Source: Gautieria morchelliformis
Taxonomy: Eukaryota > Basidiomycota > Agaricomycetes > Gomphales > Gomphaceae
Direction of reading: 5' to 3'
DNA: 64,000 nt
NCBI GenBank assembly: GCA_015179125.1
Contig: WHVA01000067.1
Location: forward strand, 124,001-188,000
Below the pieces are notes generated by a model. The model was not told where the DNA came from, did not search any database, and saw only the letters and a program-made list of their open reading frames with translations. This document shows positions 43,801 to 54,539 of the stretch, one piece after another (within the stretch, counting starts at the first letter, position 1; the number at the start of each line of letters is the position of its first letter). The position numbers and the translations under genes are program-made.

Positions 43801-43885
43801 TGCGTAGCTCAGCGGTTAGTGCTTGTGTGTGCATATAACTTTTCTCACCCATCACTGCGCTCGTTCGATTCACATTGGGCACACT
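43801..43885 (+). ncRNA. tRNA-like or SINE head (A and B boxes)
   Basis: TAGCTCAGCGGTTAG (43805-43819) fits an RNA polymerase III A box, and GTTCGATTC (43863-43871) fits a B box, 45-60 bases apart. A proper seven-pair acceptor stem and anticodon arm could not be drawn, so a tRNA-derived SINE or tRNA pseudogene is more likely than a working tRNA. Confidence 0.4.
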
Positions 43886-44512
43886 TGTATATACCTCTAC
43901 ATACATAACAAATAATACTGTACATGACTGCATCACACTTTATATACCTACATAATAAATAGCAATACATGCCTGACTGTAACATTTCACAAATTTACTG
44001 AACTTAACAAAATGCCATAACATGTAAACTTATTATGCCATTGGCACCTTGACACTTATGTAAGTTGAAGCTGCATGAATTGCAGGGTAAGGTTGAACAA
44101 CAATGTAAATTGATTTAATGCATAGCAATTAATCTCTCAACATTACTTATAATGTTACCTGAATCCTCTTTCACACCAGAAAGACCATATGTTGATAGCT
44201 GTCTACCTGGTTGTTAGGTAGTTGTTAGGCCCTAGTCAGTAAAGATTAGGACATATCTAGTTAATCAGTACATGTCACTGCATGCTGACTCTATCAGTAA
44301 GTATCTACTTGATCATTACTTGTCAGTATAGTGCAAAACTGATCAGCTACCTCTTCAATATCAGGTCTGATAAGGCTGTACCACAGCCTGATGGCTTGAT
44401 GAGCCTTGTCGGGCCTGATATGGACTTTTGAGTTTTTCTGACAAATAACTGCCTTACGACCAGTTAGTTTCGTCGCAGGCCTCTGGCTGTGTATCCCGCA
44501 TTTACAAGGTTT
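43886..44512. other. AT-rich stretch without a gene
   Basis: No frame with known motifs. The end (about 44360-44420) has several GCCTGAT/GGGCCTGAT motifs. It precedes the hAT target duplication. Confidence 0.5.
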
Positions 44513-44782
44513 TCGGCTGCTAGTGATGCTCTGGGCTCAGGCTCAAGCCTGAGCCGAGCCCGACCAAGCCCTGTTTGAGCCCGAGCCGAGCCGAACCCAG
44601 CCCGGTTTGAGCCCACCAAATGGGCCGGGCTTCTAAGTTGTGGAAGCCCAGGCCCTGGGCTTAAGCCCGGGCTTTGGGGCACTTATATGGTACGCCTTTG
44701 CCTCGATTTGGATGGCAACTGTATATACATTAAACAGAGTTCTTTCTCCTTTCTCTCAATTTTCCCTCCTGCCTGAAGACGT

Positions 44783-45480
44783 ATGTCAGGGATCACCAAC
44801 AGCAGTCGACTGAAGCGCAGAATTACTGCAACAGAGAAGGTCACCGACCCCAGCAATGTGTCCGTTCCGGCACTTGCTTCACATGCTGCTGCCAAACGGC
44901 TCACCACACTAGACTGCCCTCCGCTCCATCGCCAGAGAGCATCGGTGAACCGGCTGCAGAGGAGGGATCTGCTCAAACAACTGGTGAAACGACTGAAGAC
45001 AACAGCTCTTCCCGTGTGAATAAGAGGAAGACGCTCGACATTTTTGAACTCACCGACTCAGAACTTGCAGCGGACGAGAGAGAAAATTCCAGTGATTCGA
45101 CTGGCAGCACCAAAACCCAGCATAAGAAGAAACAAAGGCATGGTAAGCAGAATTTTCTCGGTTCAGATGATTTAGTAGGCTTACCTTGCATTGTTGCCCA
45201 CCTTTGAAGCGCCACAGGTCGGCTGTAGATCCCATTGATGTTGATGCCAACAATGTGCTCGCTGACATCAACATCGTCGATCTCTCTGCTGCACCATCGA
45301 CGAAGACGATTCGAAAGGATGCAAATCGCGACCTCAGCGAATTTTTTGAAGAACCAGCGGCTCTGACTGGCAAGGATGGAAAAGTTCGGAAATGTCGTGC
45401 TTGTAAAATCTGTGAGTAAGTGCGTCGGATTGATATCTGGGTTGTGAAATCACATGCTGTCATTTGTCCAGATTAAGACT
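44783..45480 (+). pseudogene. N-terminal region of hAT transposase with BED-like finger, broken
   Basis: Exon-like pieces give a basic Ser-rich start, then NKRKTLDIFELTDSEL, an intron at about 45143-45205, then LKRHRSAVDPIDVDANN and RDLSEFFEEPAAL followed by CRACKICE, the first cysteine pair of a BED finger. The partner histidines and the catalytic hAT core are not found; stops follow in all frames after about 45470. Confidence 0.5.
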
Positions 45481-46407
45481 CGTCAGTGACACGTTGCAAC
45501 GACCCCGCATCGACATATTGAGTCACTAGACAACCATTAGGGCAGTGAGAAGAGTGAAGACAAATAAGAACACATTTGATATTGATACTACGGCTTAAAC
45601 ATATTATCATCAGGAAAACCGCGCGGCGCTGGTGTGACATCGTCACCACTTGTGACAATGGCTACACCGGACCCAGGAAGACACACTATGGTGATCAATG
45701 CCAATAGATTGCATGCTAGTCTCAGAGTGGTAGGTCATGGCAAGCCGCATGACATCTTTATGTCTTGTGATAAAGGTGTATATTCCTGGCCTCAGTATGC
45801 TCATGTATTATCACTCTTGCCATTCCGGGGCATGCCTGACTTCCAAACATCTTGAGTCCTCACTTGCTAGCGCTTGCCATTTCTGCATGCCTGCCCCACC
45901 ACACAACCCCCGACCAGTACATCGCCAGGGCCTTCAAGTGTTCTACTAGCAGTGTCGACCCACTGGCTCGGCGATGCAGCCCACCGCCGACGCACCAGGC
46001 AGTGACTATGTGCTACTCCAGTATGTCGACGATCTTCAATCTGGCTAGTCCTCATATGCTTGCTCCTACACCAGTGTGCTGCAGAATGTGCCTATTGAAC
46101 AAATACAGACTATATTTGTTCAGTCCTCCTCGAGATGAGAAACCAGCTTGGAAATGTCTCCGGCCGTCTCCGGCCGTGACTGGCACAAGTTCAAACTACT
46201 GTATCATGTGACGCCTCACAGGATCTATAATATACTGCGTCGGACATGGGACATGTCTCTTTCTCTATACCCGAACACCCTCATTGCGACCCACCATGCC
46301 CTCCCCATCAAGCTCGCTCAAAGCAAAGTTCGTCTAGGTGCCATCCTCATCAGAGGAGGGCCAGTTTGCACTCGCCTACTACCGCTACCTCCGCAACTTC
46401 AAGTTGC

Positions 46408-46477
46408 AGTGGTAGCATGTGATTCTCCTCCCCATATGAGTTCACTCATATGGGGTCGAGAATCGCATGCTGCCACT
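46408..46477. repeat. 70-bp near-perfect palindrome
   Basis: Two 33-base arms with four or five mismatches flank TTCA; the inner 10-11 pairs (CCCATATGAG / CTCATATGGG) are perfect. Two of the mismatches are C/T differences where one arm has CG and the other TG. It lies between the unidentified middle and the DUF6698 fragment of the hAT element. Confidence 0.85.
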
Positions 46478-46508
46478 GGACCTGTTAAGCCATGAGCGCG
46501 CGGTCCAG

Positions 46509-47000
46509 TGACCTGAAGCCTTGTTGAGATGGTGGAAAGGGTACGTGAACCGTTGCGCGTGTTGGGCATTCGTTGACGCTTCATTAGAAAAATATTTCCC
46601 AATGCACATGAAGATGTTGAACCGAAAAGTGACACTGTATGAGCAGATGCTGGTGCAATTGGAAGCCTCGGAGACCGGGAGGGCCCATTTGTCTATAATG
46701 TATTGTAACGGCCACTACTTACTTTATCAATATATCTTCCATTGCCTGTCTGGACATTTCTTGGTTATCAAGTACCACTGGTGATAACCATGGTAGGCAC
46801 AGACCATTGTCGCAGCCCATGGGTCCCGATGGTTATACTATGGACATGTGCTATCATCATGCTACCCCATGGCCGCCACACTACCTTTGGGTATTCCGGT
46901 GGTATAATGCTCTGGGATGACATTTTAGCACTTATTACAATTTCATATATTATAATATCATTATAATCTTTTGTGAAATCTGCGCGGTTTCCCTGATGAT
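46509..47000 (+). pseudogene. DUF6698-like 3' fragment inside hAT element
   Basis: The exon LLRWWKG, its intron (about 46538-46586) and the exon KIFPNAHEDVEPKSD to MLVQLEASE match 2640-2800. The noncoding tail up to the AT-rich end near 46990 also matches 3150-3340. Intron retention shows it was copied as DNA, not from mRNA. Confidence 0.65.
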
Positions 47001-47213
47001 TTTTTTCGTATCTGTTTTTTCATAGGTGAAGCCCGGGCTCGAGCCCGACCCAGCCCGAGCCTGACTAACGGGCTGGGCTCGAGGTTTCATTGAGCCTGAG
47101 CCTGCTAAAGCCGAGCCCAAGCCCGGGCTTTCCGAGCCCAGCCCGGCCCGAGCATCACTATCGGCTGCAGTGTGAATTTCCTCAAACTTGCACAATTTCG
47201 TCCGAGTACATAC

Positions 47214-47456
47214 TGTTGGAATTATGACAAGCTGGTTACGCGTTCGTTCCGCTTATCTAATCCAAGGCTTGCGTGTACGATTGTCAAACCCCTTTGTTCT
47301 CGCTTTTCTTATTGTTCTACCTTCCTTTGGTTCCGAGAACCTTTATAAGTCTTTACTTTTCATGTATGTAACCATCCGTTTGCCCCGACGAGCTCACAGG
47401 ACAAACGCCCCATATACATTGCATCGTTCTTACATTGCATCTCTCTTATTCTAACA
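47214..47456. repeat. Solo LTR, 243 bp, target duplication CATAC
   Basis: It starts TGTTGGAATTATG and ends TATTCTAACA, typical of Ty1/copia LTRs. The 5 bases CATAC occur immediately before (47209-47213) and after (47457-47461). No internal element part remains, so it is a solo LTR made by LTR-LTR recombination. Confidence 0.9.
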
Positions 47457-48469
47457 CATACACAGGTAGGAATTAGCTTGCGTGATATGCTTCCTTTCTA
47501 CTCCCGACTGATATGTGAATGCAGACATCGCCTGTCCACCAACCTGCCGTTTTTCCCGGGAGTGAAAGCTGATGGCGTGGCAAATTTGCGGCATCCGCTT
47601 GCGCGATTTTTGAGAGCTGACGGCGAACCTCGGTCATGCGCAGCAACGATAAATATTTTTAGTACTCCTTTTTTGCTGCTAAAAAAAAAAGTAAAACCAT
47701 TTTTCCCGTCCCAATTCCACACTAAAAAAAGCTGCTATGTACAAGTTATACACCAAAGGCAGATCTGCCCACTACTACCGGTCCAAGTGCCCTCCTTAAT
47801 AATAATCTCCACAGCTAGCTTAGAGCAGTAGCAACAGCTAAGAGACTGAATAGCGCAGATCAGGTTGCCTGAGCCAGATGAAGCCACAGAGCAAACTCAG
47901 GAAGACCAGGCAGCAGCGTCAGAGCAACACCAGCGTCAGAGCGAGACCATAGTCAGAGCGAGACCAGAGTCAGAATGCAGCAGGGACCAGCTTGAAAGCC
48001 GCAGGCATCGTGCAGAGGGGCTCGCATTGGCGGATGGATGGGCCATGGATGAAGGGGAAGGGCAAGAGAAGACGCGACTTTTGCCTCGGGCTCGGGCATC
48101 GAAATGGTTCCAAACAATTCTTTGTCAGCTAAGTATGTTTGGATTGTTTGGCAACATTGACTAAGCAGAACTTGCGGGCAGTTTGCAAGCACGGTTGTGT
48201 TTTTATTGAACAGCGACGGGAGATATATTGCGGACCGAAGGCTTGCTCATAGATTGCCAGCAGAGGGTGCATTTAACGCAAGCAGAAGAACTTGAAATTT
48301 ATGGAGAGATTATTGCGGCCTGAGCGCAATCTAGTCATTACTTGAAGGGCAAGCCGCCGGATCGCGCGAATCATGAACCCCAAGCTCTGGGTGTGTACCC
48401 TCGTCCGTGCTTCGCATACGTATTCTGGAGCCTAAGGCTACGGCACAGCACAGTCTAGCGTATTGATAG
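47457..48469. other. Stretch without a recognised gene
   Basis: One frame (47865-48164) is Gln/Arg/Glu-rich because of small repeats of GTCAGAGCGAGACCA near 47930-47970. No family recognised. The right end is the 3' flank of the beta-propeller gene. Confidence 0.4.
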
Positions 48470-49511
48470 CTATCCAACCGGGGCGCTAAGAATACCCTTA
48501 AGGTCGATCCATTCGCCCCAAGCGCCGGTTTTCACATCTCTGACCTTATAGTATAGCCCACCACCCTGCCCAACACAGAGAACGCCCAAAACATCAGGCG
48601 AGTGACTTACTGCCTTCGGGGGTTGCGTCATAATCCCCTTTAGGTCCTCCCACGCCTTCCAGGATCCTTCCTTTAACGTCCTGTGAAATATCGTTTTGGT
48701 ATCCCCAAGCGCGAAAAAGTCAACGCATCCCGGGGCCAAAGATATAGATAGCATCGAGCCACAGGAACGTCCCTGAGAGCGTCTCCAGGTTCCAGTCTTT
48801 TCCGTTCCCTATGCCGATCTGGTCAGCGCATCGCACGGAGAACGACATCTCATGTAACGCACTGCAGAAGACATGGGTAACGTTACCCCGGGGGTCGATC
48901 CCAAATACATCCACCGAGCCGACCCGATCCGAGACAGCTTTTGGCGAGTGAGCCCAATTACCCGGTAACTTCTCTACTGTGCTCCAGCCAGAGCTCGATT
49001 GCCATCGGTAGTGATGGAGGCGATTATCCTGTCCAATAGCAAATACGGAAACGTCCTCTGCTCCAGTACTGACGGCCGTAGGCGTGTGCGTGAATTGACC
49101 TTCGAGCTTTTCAAATCCGTCCACAGGACTGTACACAACACCGTCCCAAACCTTGTGATAGATGGCGTGGTCGCTGCCGATGTGGAAAATGTGAATGATG
49201 CCATCTTCACGTTTGGCGACAGCGGGGGGGCTAGTGAGTTTCCCGCCGAGGTTCTTCCATGGGCCTAGGTCAGCCACATTTACTAGGTCGAAATTCGATT
49301 GATTCAGCGAGCAGTCCTCGCCCACCATGAATACGCTGATCTCGTTGAGTACGCGCGACAAAGAAACGGGTTCATAGAGCCATTTTCCCCCGTTACCATG
49401 GTAATCACTCCAGATCGTTTCAGTCTGGTTACCCTTGTACTTCCAGACCAGCCCACGGTTGTTGTCGAGGCCGAAGACATTAAGACGACCTGGTGCTAGG
49501 GAGGACATCAA
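48470..49511 (-). pseudogene. PLL-like beta-propeller lectin, one frameshift
   Basis: Minus-strand translation shows seven repeats of about 45 residues, each with a VxVFxxGxDxxLxH-type strand followed by W..LGG.L.SPPAVA: LNVFGLDNNRGLVWKY, ISVFMVGEDCSL, IHIFHIGSDHAIYHK, VSVFAIGQDNRLHHY, VDVFGIDPRGNVTHV, VDFFALGDTKTIFHR, VLCVGQGGGLYYKV. Seven such blades match the PLL-type (DUF346-like) sugar-binding propellers. There is no signal peptide. The frame changes between blades 5 and 6 near 48760 by one base in TTCCTG. If that is a sequence error the gene is whole. Such lectins are patchy in fungi, so transfer is possible but not shown here. Confidence 0.7.
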
Positions 49512-50337
49512 GACGGACGATCTTGATGTGAACGCGAACCGTCAGAACGTATTGTGCACACTCGACACAGCGAACCTCACTCACGAATGCAAAGGTAAAA
49601 TAGCGGAAGGGCTACTAGTACTGCGAATTCGAGTATAAACGAGACTGCTCTGATTTATAGGGTTAGCATGAAATTAAGGAACAGGGCCACAGAGCATCCC
49701 GCCAGCCTTGTCCACTTGTGCGCTCTGCGACGCCAGCAGTCGCCAACGTATCTGTCAATTAAGGCGGAACAAAGCCTCTGGGCTGCCTGTTGAATATTGG
49801 CGTCCGCATGCACAGCACGTGTTAAATTCTCAACTATTAATTCTTACCTATACATCAAGGCTCGTCCGATTAATTATTTCCCTTCTTTCCGTTCATCCTC
49901 CTTGGCGGAATACTAACCTAATTGCGATGAATCTCTGATTCCCCCGCCGATAATCCCAACCGATCTAATCTGCCCCCTCGCACATGCAGGCGGCCTGTCC
50001 CTCATCCACTCTTCAGTGTAAGAGACATTACTTTGACATTACGTTGACTACCCTTGTCTCATATCCGCTGATAATTTTCCAATCACAGACTCGAAATCAT
50101 GCCGCTGCATTATGGCAAATCCATCTCGACATGTATAACCATCGAATTCCATAACCATCGAATCCTAACCAATGCTCCCTGGTAGAATCGGATTGAACTG
50201 GATTCCTAGCATCTGCAGAATAAGTTATCGGCACGGATATTCCCTCCCAAATCCCATCGAATAGTATCAGTCCGATTGTTTTGATTGAAAATCGAACCTG
50301 TGCAATACACCTGCGCAAACATCAAGGCCAACGTATG
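49512..50337. other. Upstream of the propeller gene and 3' flank of KDZ gene
   Basis: No recognisable gene. The left end should contain the promoter of the propeller gene. Near 50140-50175 the motif CATAACCATCGAATYC is repeated twice. Confidence 0.4.
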
Positions 50338-53300
50338 TTAGGATGGCCTGGTGCTGCGGTGGACGACACCTTTGGCTTTCTCATACTTTTGCTGACATTC
50401 GGCAGCCATACCTTCATACATGTCAGCCTGTTCGTGAGCGTACGCCCGACGGCCCACCCCCGCATGGGAATGGTCGCACCCAGCTGCGAGCACCTTCCAA
50501 ACTTCACACATACGCGTAAACGACCTGTATGTGCGACGGAATTCCTCCTCTAGGATCTCTACCTCTTCCCGCCACCGATCCCTATGAGCCCTGGCTCGGA
50601 ACCACTGCACCCAATCCACTGTGGGGCGTACTTAAGTGCATGACACGAACTGTAAGATCAGAATCACGCACCATCTTTCTCCCATTCGGTTCGGCTGGCG
50701 TCTGAAGGTGTAGTACCAAACCCCGTCCGCCATATCCATGATTCTTCACGTCTGCCATCGCCGAGCGCATGCCCCTCCACTATGGCTTTCATCCAGAGGT
50801 CGGTGTCACGCAAAGGTAGGTACGTGGTATTGTCAGCTGCCATTCCCAGTCGAATCATGGCGGCCTGGGCCACACGATACTTCTGCACATACTTGTCTCT
50901 TTCGCTGATGCTTGATTTCAAGATGCTTTGGGCGCGTGTATTGTCTCGCTGCCCACGTATCTCTTTCTTCTTGAAGGCCAAGTTTGTTATTTCGTTATTT
51001 CGTTGCCTTGCCAAAATGGGAAGGACCAGGAGGAGTCTGCGCATTAACTCGAGCGCAGGAGATGTAGGGAAAAGAACTTGAGACTGATAGTGAGGACACT
51101 GTTAACTCACTCGACTGGACTCAACAATGTGAGTGAATGGGCTAAAACCAATGATTTGTTGTAGCTAAAGTCCTAGCTACTTATACAGTGGCAAACAGGG
51201 GTAAAACCCTATGGAACATTGGATTAGGAGTGCATACATCACCAATGATGTCAATGATGAAGCTATGTGCCCCTAGGTGGATAATCCATTGATGATGATG
51301 TATGCCCCTAGGAGGATAATCCATTGATGATAATGTATGCCCCTAGAATGTCCTTCTAGAATCCAATAACAAAGTTGACTGAGAGCTGCTTGATGCAAAG
51401 TCGGACACTGTCCAGTGCATCGTTAGCCTCCCCCCGTCTAAGTTACATTTCTTTCAGCCCAAGGTCATATACACCCAGCTTTTGGCGTTGGGAAGTGGTA
51501 GGGAAGTGTGACGGCAAGAAGAGGGACTCTTCTTCGGGGTCCTCGTGCGGCGCATCAGATATTAGAGCCTGCAGGGCCAGACAGTGTTCGACCTGGTACT
51601 TGCACCACTTCTCAATGTCGCGGCGAAGTTTGAGCCTGGATCTGGCGATCTCAGCTTCCATTTGAGGAGTAGTGTCTGTTCCAGTGGTGGAACGAGATTG
51701 TTCTTTCAGATGCCGTCTGTGTTTCAATGTCCATGAACTTAGCAAATGCCCATATGAGTTCTTAACTTACTGGTGGGCATGGATCCGCAGGCTGGTGTTA
51801 AGGAACACTGCATCGCCACCGACAGCAGTCCCAGCCCTTTCTGCTGCGTGTCCTTTCAACGATAGCTCTTGAAATATAGCCACTTGGGTTGGCGCTGCAA
51901 GGAGGCACAATGGGTGCGTTCTGGAGAGGGTTCATGTTCGACATGACTACTGACCTTTCACAAAGCGAGGTCGATATACACTGCGCCATTCTTCTCCCTC
52001 CTTATATGGCTCGGTACTCATGGCTTCCCACTCCACGAGAACGTGTGGGGCCACGGGTATGTTTTCAAAAGCAATTTGGGCCTGCTTGGCCATGCCTTGA
52101 GCGTCAATTAGCGAGTGATAGAGAGAGTCCCCTGCAAGCAATTGTCAGGCATAGATACCGTAGAAAGTTGCTTCATGACTGACTCATGTTCTGAACCTTG
52201 CTCCAGTTCCAGTCACTGTATAGATCATCCAAAGTGTCGTGGCGGTGGCCATGATTCATTTCCTTGACGCTGCCATTGGCTTGGTTGAGCTCACTCCACA
52301 CAGTCTCAATAAGCTCCCCACACGTTCGCCCCATGCCATACGTGAATTTCAGTGACCAGCGATATCCGCAATCCAATTTATGCCCAGCAAGGTGCATTTT
52401 GGGGATCAGGGCTGTCATTCGGAAGACAACTGGTACCAATGTGGGAAAATGCTGCCGGAAGCGGGTCACAAGGTGCACCATATATTGGCATGCCACATCG
52501 TATGTCAGGCCTACATCTTGCAGTGATGTGCATTCTCGCAATGCCTGGGCTAGGGCATAATCTACGTTGGCGTAACTGCAAATTCGGCACATGTCAGAGG
52601 GATTACACAGTTATAATACCGGAACGTCCCACCGTTTGCCCTTTTGGAGGTCAACGATGGCACCAGGTTGTATGATGCCATGGCGGGCACATACAACTGC
52701 AACCACACTGGTAATTTCAGCGTTCTTGAATTTAGCTTTGTTTTGCATGTTGACTGCTTTGAGGTGTGCGCACGTTGATTTCTGCAAGTTCCAGGCATCT
52801 CGAACCTTGATCGCACTCATTTTGTGATTGTCAACTTACCTCTGGGGTCTCTCCAATTTCCGAGAGGTATGTCCAATAGGCTGAGCTTTCGGCACAGTAC
52901 CCATGGCCCTCACCCAGTGTGACATCATCAGGGTCATCTTGTTTCTTTTTCTTCTGGGCGGAAAAGTTGCCATCTATAGACAGCCATCGTTGGTGGATGT
53001 ATCGTCGTGATGCATGTGTGTTGCGCCAGCTGTCAGGCATGTTGAAGTTGTCCTCAGGACATGCCGGACAGCGCACGGCGAGTGTCCCAGGCGTGCGATG
53101 GGAGAGGACGGAGTCTATGCCATGGACCTGTCCACTGTGTTTCAAGGCAACCAAATGATGCCACATCCGTACTACTCGGAGAAATTCCTGGTATTTGGTC
53201 TGCCCAATTCCGTGTGTCAGCCCCTCATGGCTGAGGGAATGTACGACACCTTACCGTGACTGTGTTAGAAAATGCTCGGTCTGTGTGCCGACATAAGGCT

Positions 53301-54256
53301 TCACAATAGTCATATGCTGATTTTTTGGATGTGAGACTCTGAATGTGAAAGTCTGTGAGGCTGGCAAAAGTGAAAGCCGAACTGATGCGCTGGGGATCTT
53401 GTACTGTCGTCAGAAACAATCCCATGCGCATGAGCTGACGAACGGGGTCAGGGTGCCCATGACAGTGGCACAATTGCAAGGTGACACGATGATGTCCATT
53501 GGTATGGACCACAGTGAACTGTTGTGGTGGATGCTGGGGTGGAATGTGGGGGCAGAGATCATTGTCCTCATGACCTAAACTGATGACAAGGCCCAGGTCA
53601 ACCAATGGTGTCTGTACGTACCGCTCACCATTGCAGCGCTGCACACGATGGAATGGAAGGCGTCGGTGCATTTCCACAATACAGGATGCACAGAACCGTG
53701 GGGATTTCCGACATTCCAGACATCGGAAAATGCCTTCTTCTCCACAGTGGCAGGTAAACAATTGTGGCATGGGTGCGTCATGCTCGAACATCCCATCCAG
53801 CAGATCAGGGAGTCGGTTAATGAATGCTTGCATGAAACTAGAGGCACCCTGGAGTTGGGGTGTGGCAATGTTAAAGGTGCTGTGGTGGGATAAAAACAAC
53901 AAGCCTACCTGGTGTCGAGGCATTTGTACGGGCAGTGGGCATGTTTCAGGACGTGGTGTATGGCATTTGGTCCGTTTTGGAGGCCGACCAGAGTTGACGG
54001 CGAACTGCTTCACCGATGGGCAATGTGTTGGATCGCGGGCCAAGTTGGTATGAGTGACAATGGACTGGTGGGGGTTCGCATGCCATCTGACAGGGCTGGC
54101 CATCACCTGGGGCTGAGAGGATGAGGATTCCCTTTTGAGGGCGGCTGCCAAAGTGGATCCATGGGGAGCAGTGGGAACCGTTTGGTTCGTCTTCATGGCA
54201 CGCACTTGTAAGTTACACAGGTTCATGGCAGACACTGTGAACATGCATGGGGTCAC
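50338..54256 (-). pseudogene. KDZ transposase with CxC2 cluster, interrupted
   Basis: Minus-strand exons from MTPCMFTVSAMNL (54256) on. CxC2 region: CHCGEEGIFRCLEC, FCASCIVEMHRRLPFHRV. KDZ core: WLSIDGNFSAQKKKK (first acidic residue), CAHLKAVNMQN, GLTYDVACQYMVHL (second), IPKMHLAGH and GRTCGELIETVWSELN (third), DTLDDLYSDWNW. C-terminal helices follow (KLRRDIEKWCKYQVEHCLALQ, KYRVAQAAMIRLGMAADN, WVQWFRARAHRDRWREE). A TAA after GLKEM (51445-51443) and a 300-bp insert (51103-51402) break the 3' third. The enzyme moves KDZ DNA elements. Its start codon is right at the edge of a 115-bp repeat also found before the gene at 56387. Confidence 0.8.
51094..51411. mobile_element. Unclassified 300-bp insertion in KDZ gene, 9-bp duplication
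   Basis: GGACACTGT occurs at 51094-51102 and 51403-51411. Removing the sequence between them joins DALDSV of the KDZ protein to a plausible continuation on the other side. The insert has no inverted ends and no ORF; it holds two and a half units of a repeat containing TGTATGCCCCTAGGAGGAT. Confidence 0.65.
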
Positions 54257-54257
54257 G

Positions 54258-54373
54258 TGATATCATGCCACTGATGGAGGAAAATTTTCCTGATCCATGT
54301 GCAGTGACATCGGTTCCTGATATTCCTCTGAAAACTGAGAATTGCCGGTGATCTTCCTTTTTTTTGGGGGGGG
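54258..54373 (+). repeat. About 115-bp repeat, copy 1, upstream of KDZ start
   Basis: It matches 56173-56290 with few changes; landmarks are the palindrome GGAAAATTTTCC, GCAGTGACATCGGTTCCTGAT and CTTCC followed by T and G runs. It lies directly upstream of the KDZ start codon, so it may act in the promoter or be a small mobile element. Confidence 0.75.
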
Positions 54374-54539
54374 TAGAGATGCAGGCCCGTCTACGCACCG
54401 TTCTCGATTATTAACATGTATTATATATTGCCAACCACTCCCTATAATACTAGCATTCTAGGTATGGTAGCCTCAAGAATTCCAAGAGTGCACTTTGCAT
54501 ATTTCAAGAAAACACCATCTCACGGCACCTACAGGGGCT

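Larger units (their letters stand above)
44513..47168. mobile_element. hAT element with 8-bp target duplication (body 44521-47160)
   Basis: TCGGCTGC at 44513-44520 is repeated at 47161-47168. The body starts TAGTGATGCTC and ends GAGCATCACTA, an 11-base perfect inverted repeat; both ends are followed inward by about 130-160 bases of GCCCGAGCC-type subterminal repeats in opposite orientation. The 8-bp duplication and such ends define hAT. The 2640-bp body has BED-finger remnants on the left, an unidentified middle, a 70-bp palindrome, and on the right a piece of the DUF6698-like repeat. It lacks a complete transposase. Confidence 0.88.

Noticed and set aside
44464..44690. Minus-strand frame rich in Gly, Leu and Ala-Arg
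   Set aside because: It is a translation of the GCCCGAGCC subterminal repeats of the hAT element, as is 46950-47195.
46008..46060. YVDD-like string (YVDDL) in a middle frame of the hAT body
   Set aside because: It looks like a reverse transcriptase box, but neighbouring RT motifs are absent and stops follow at once.
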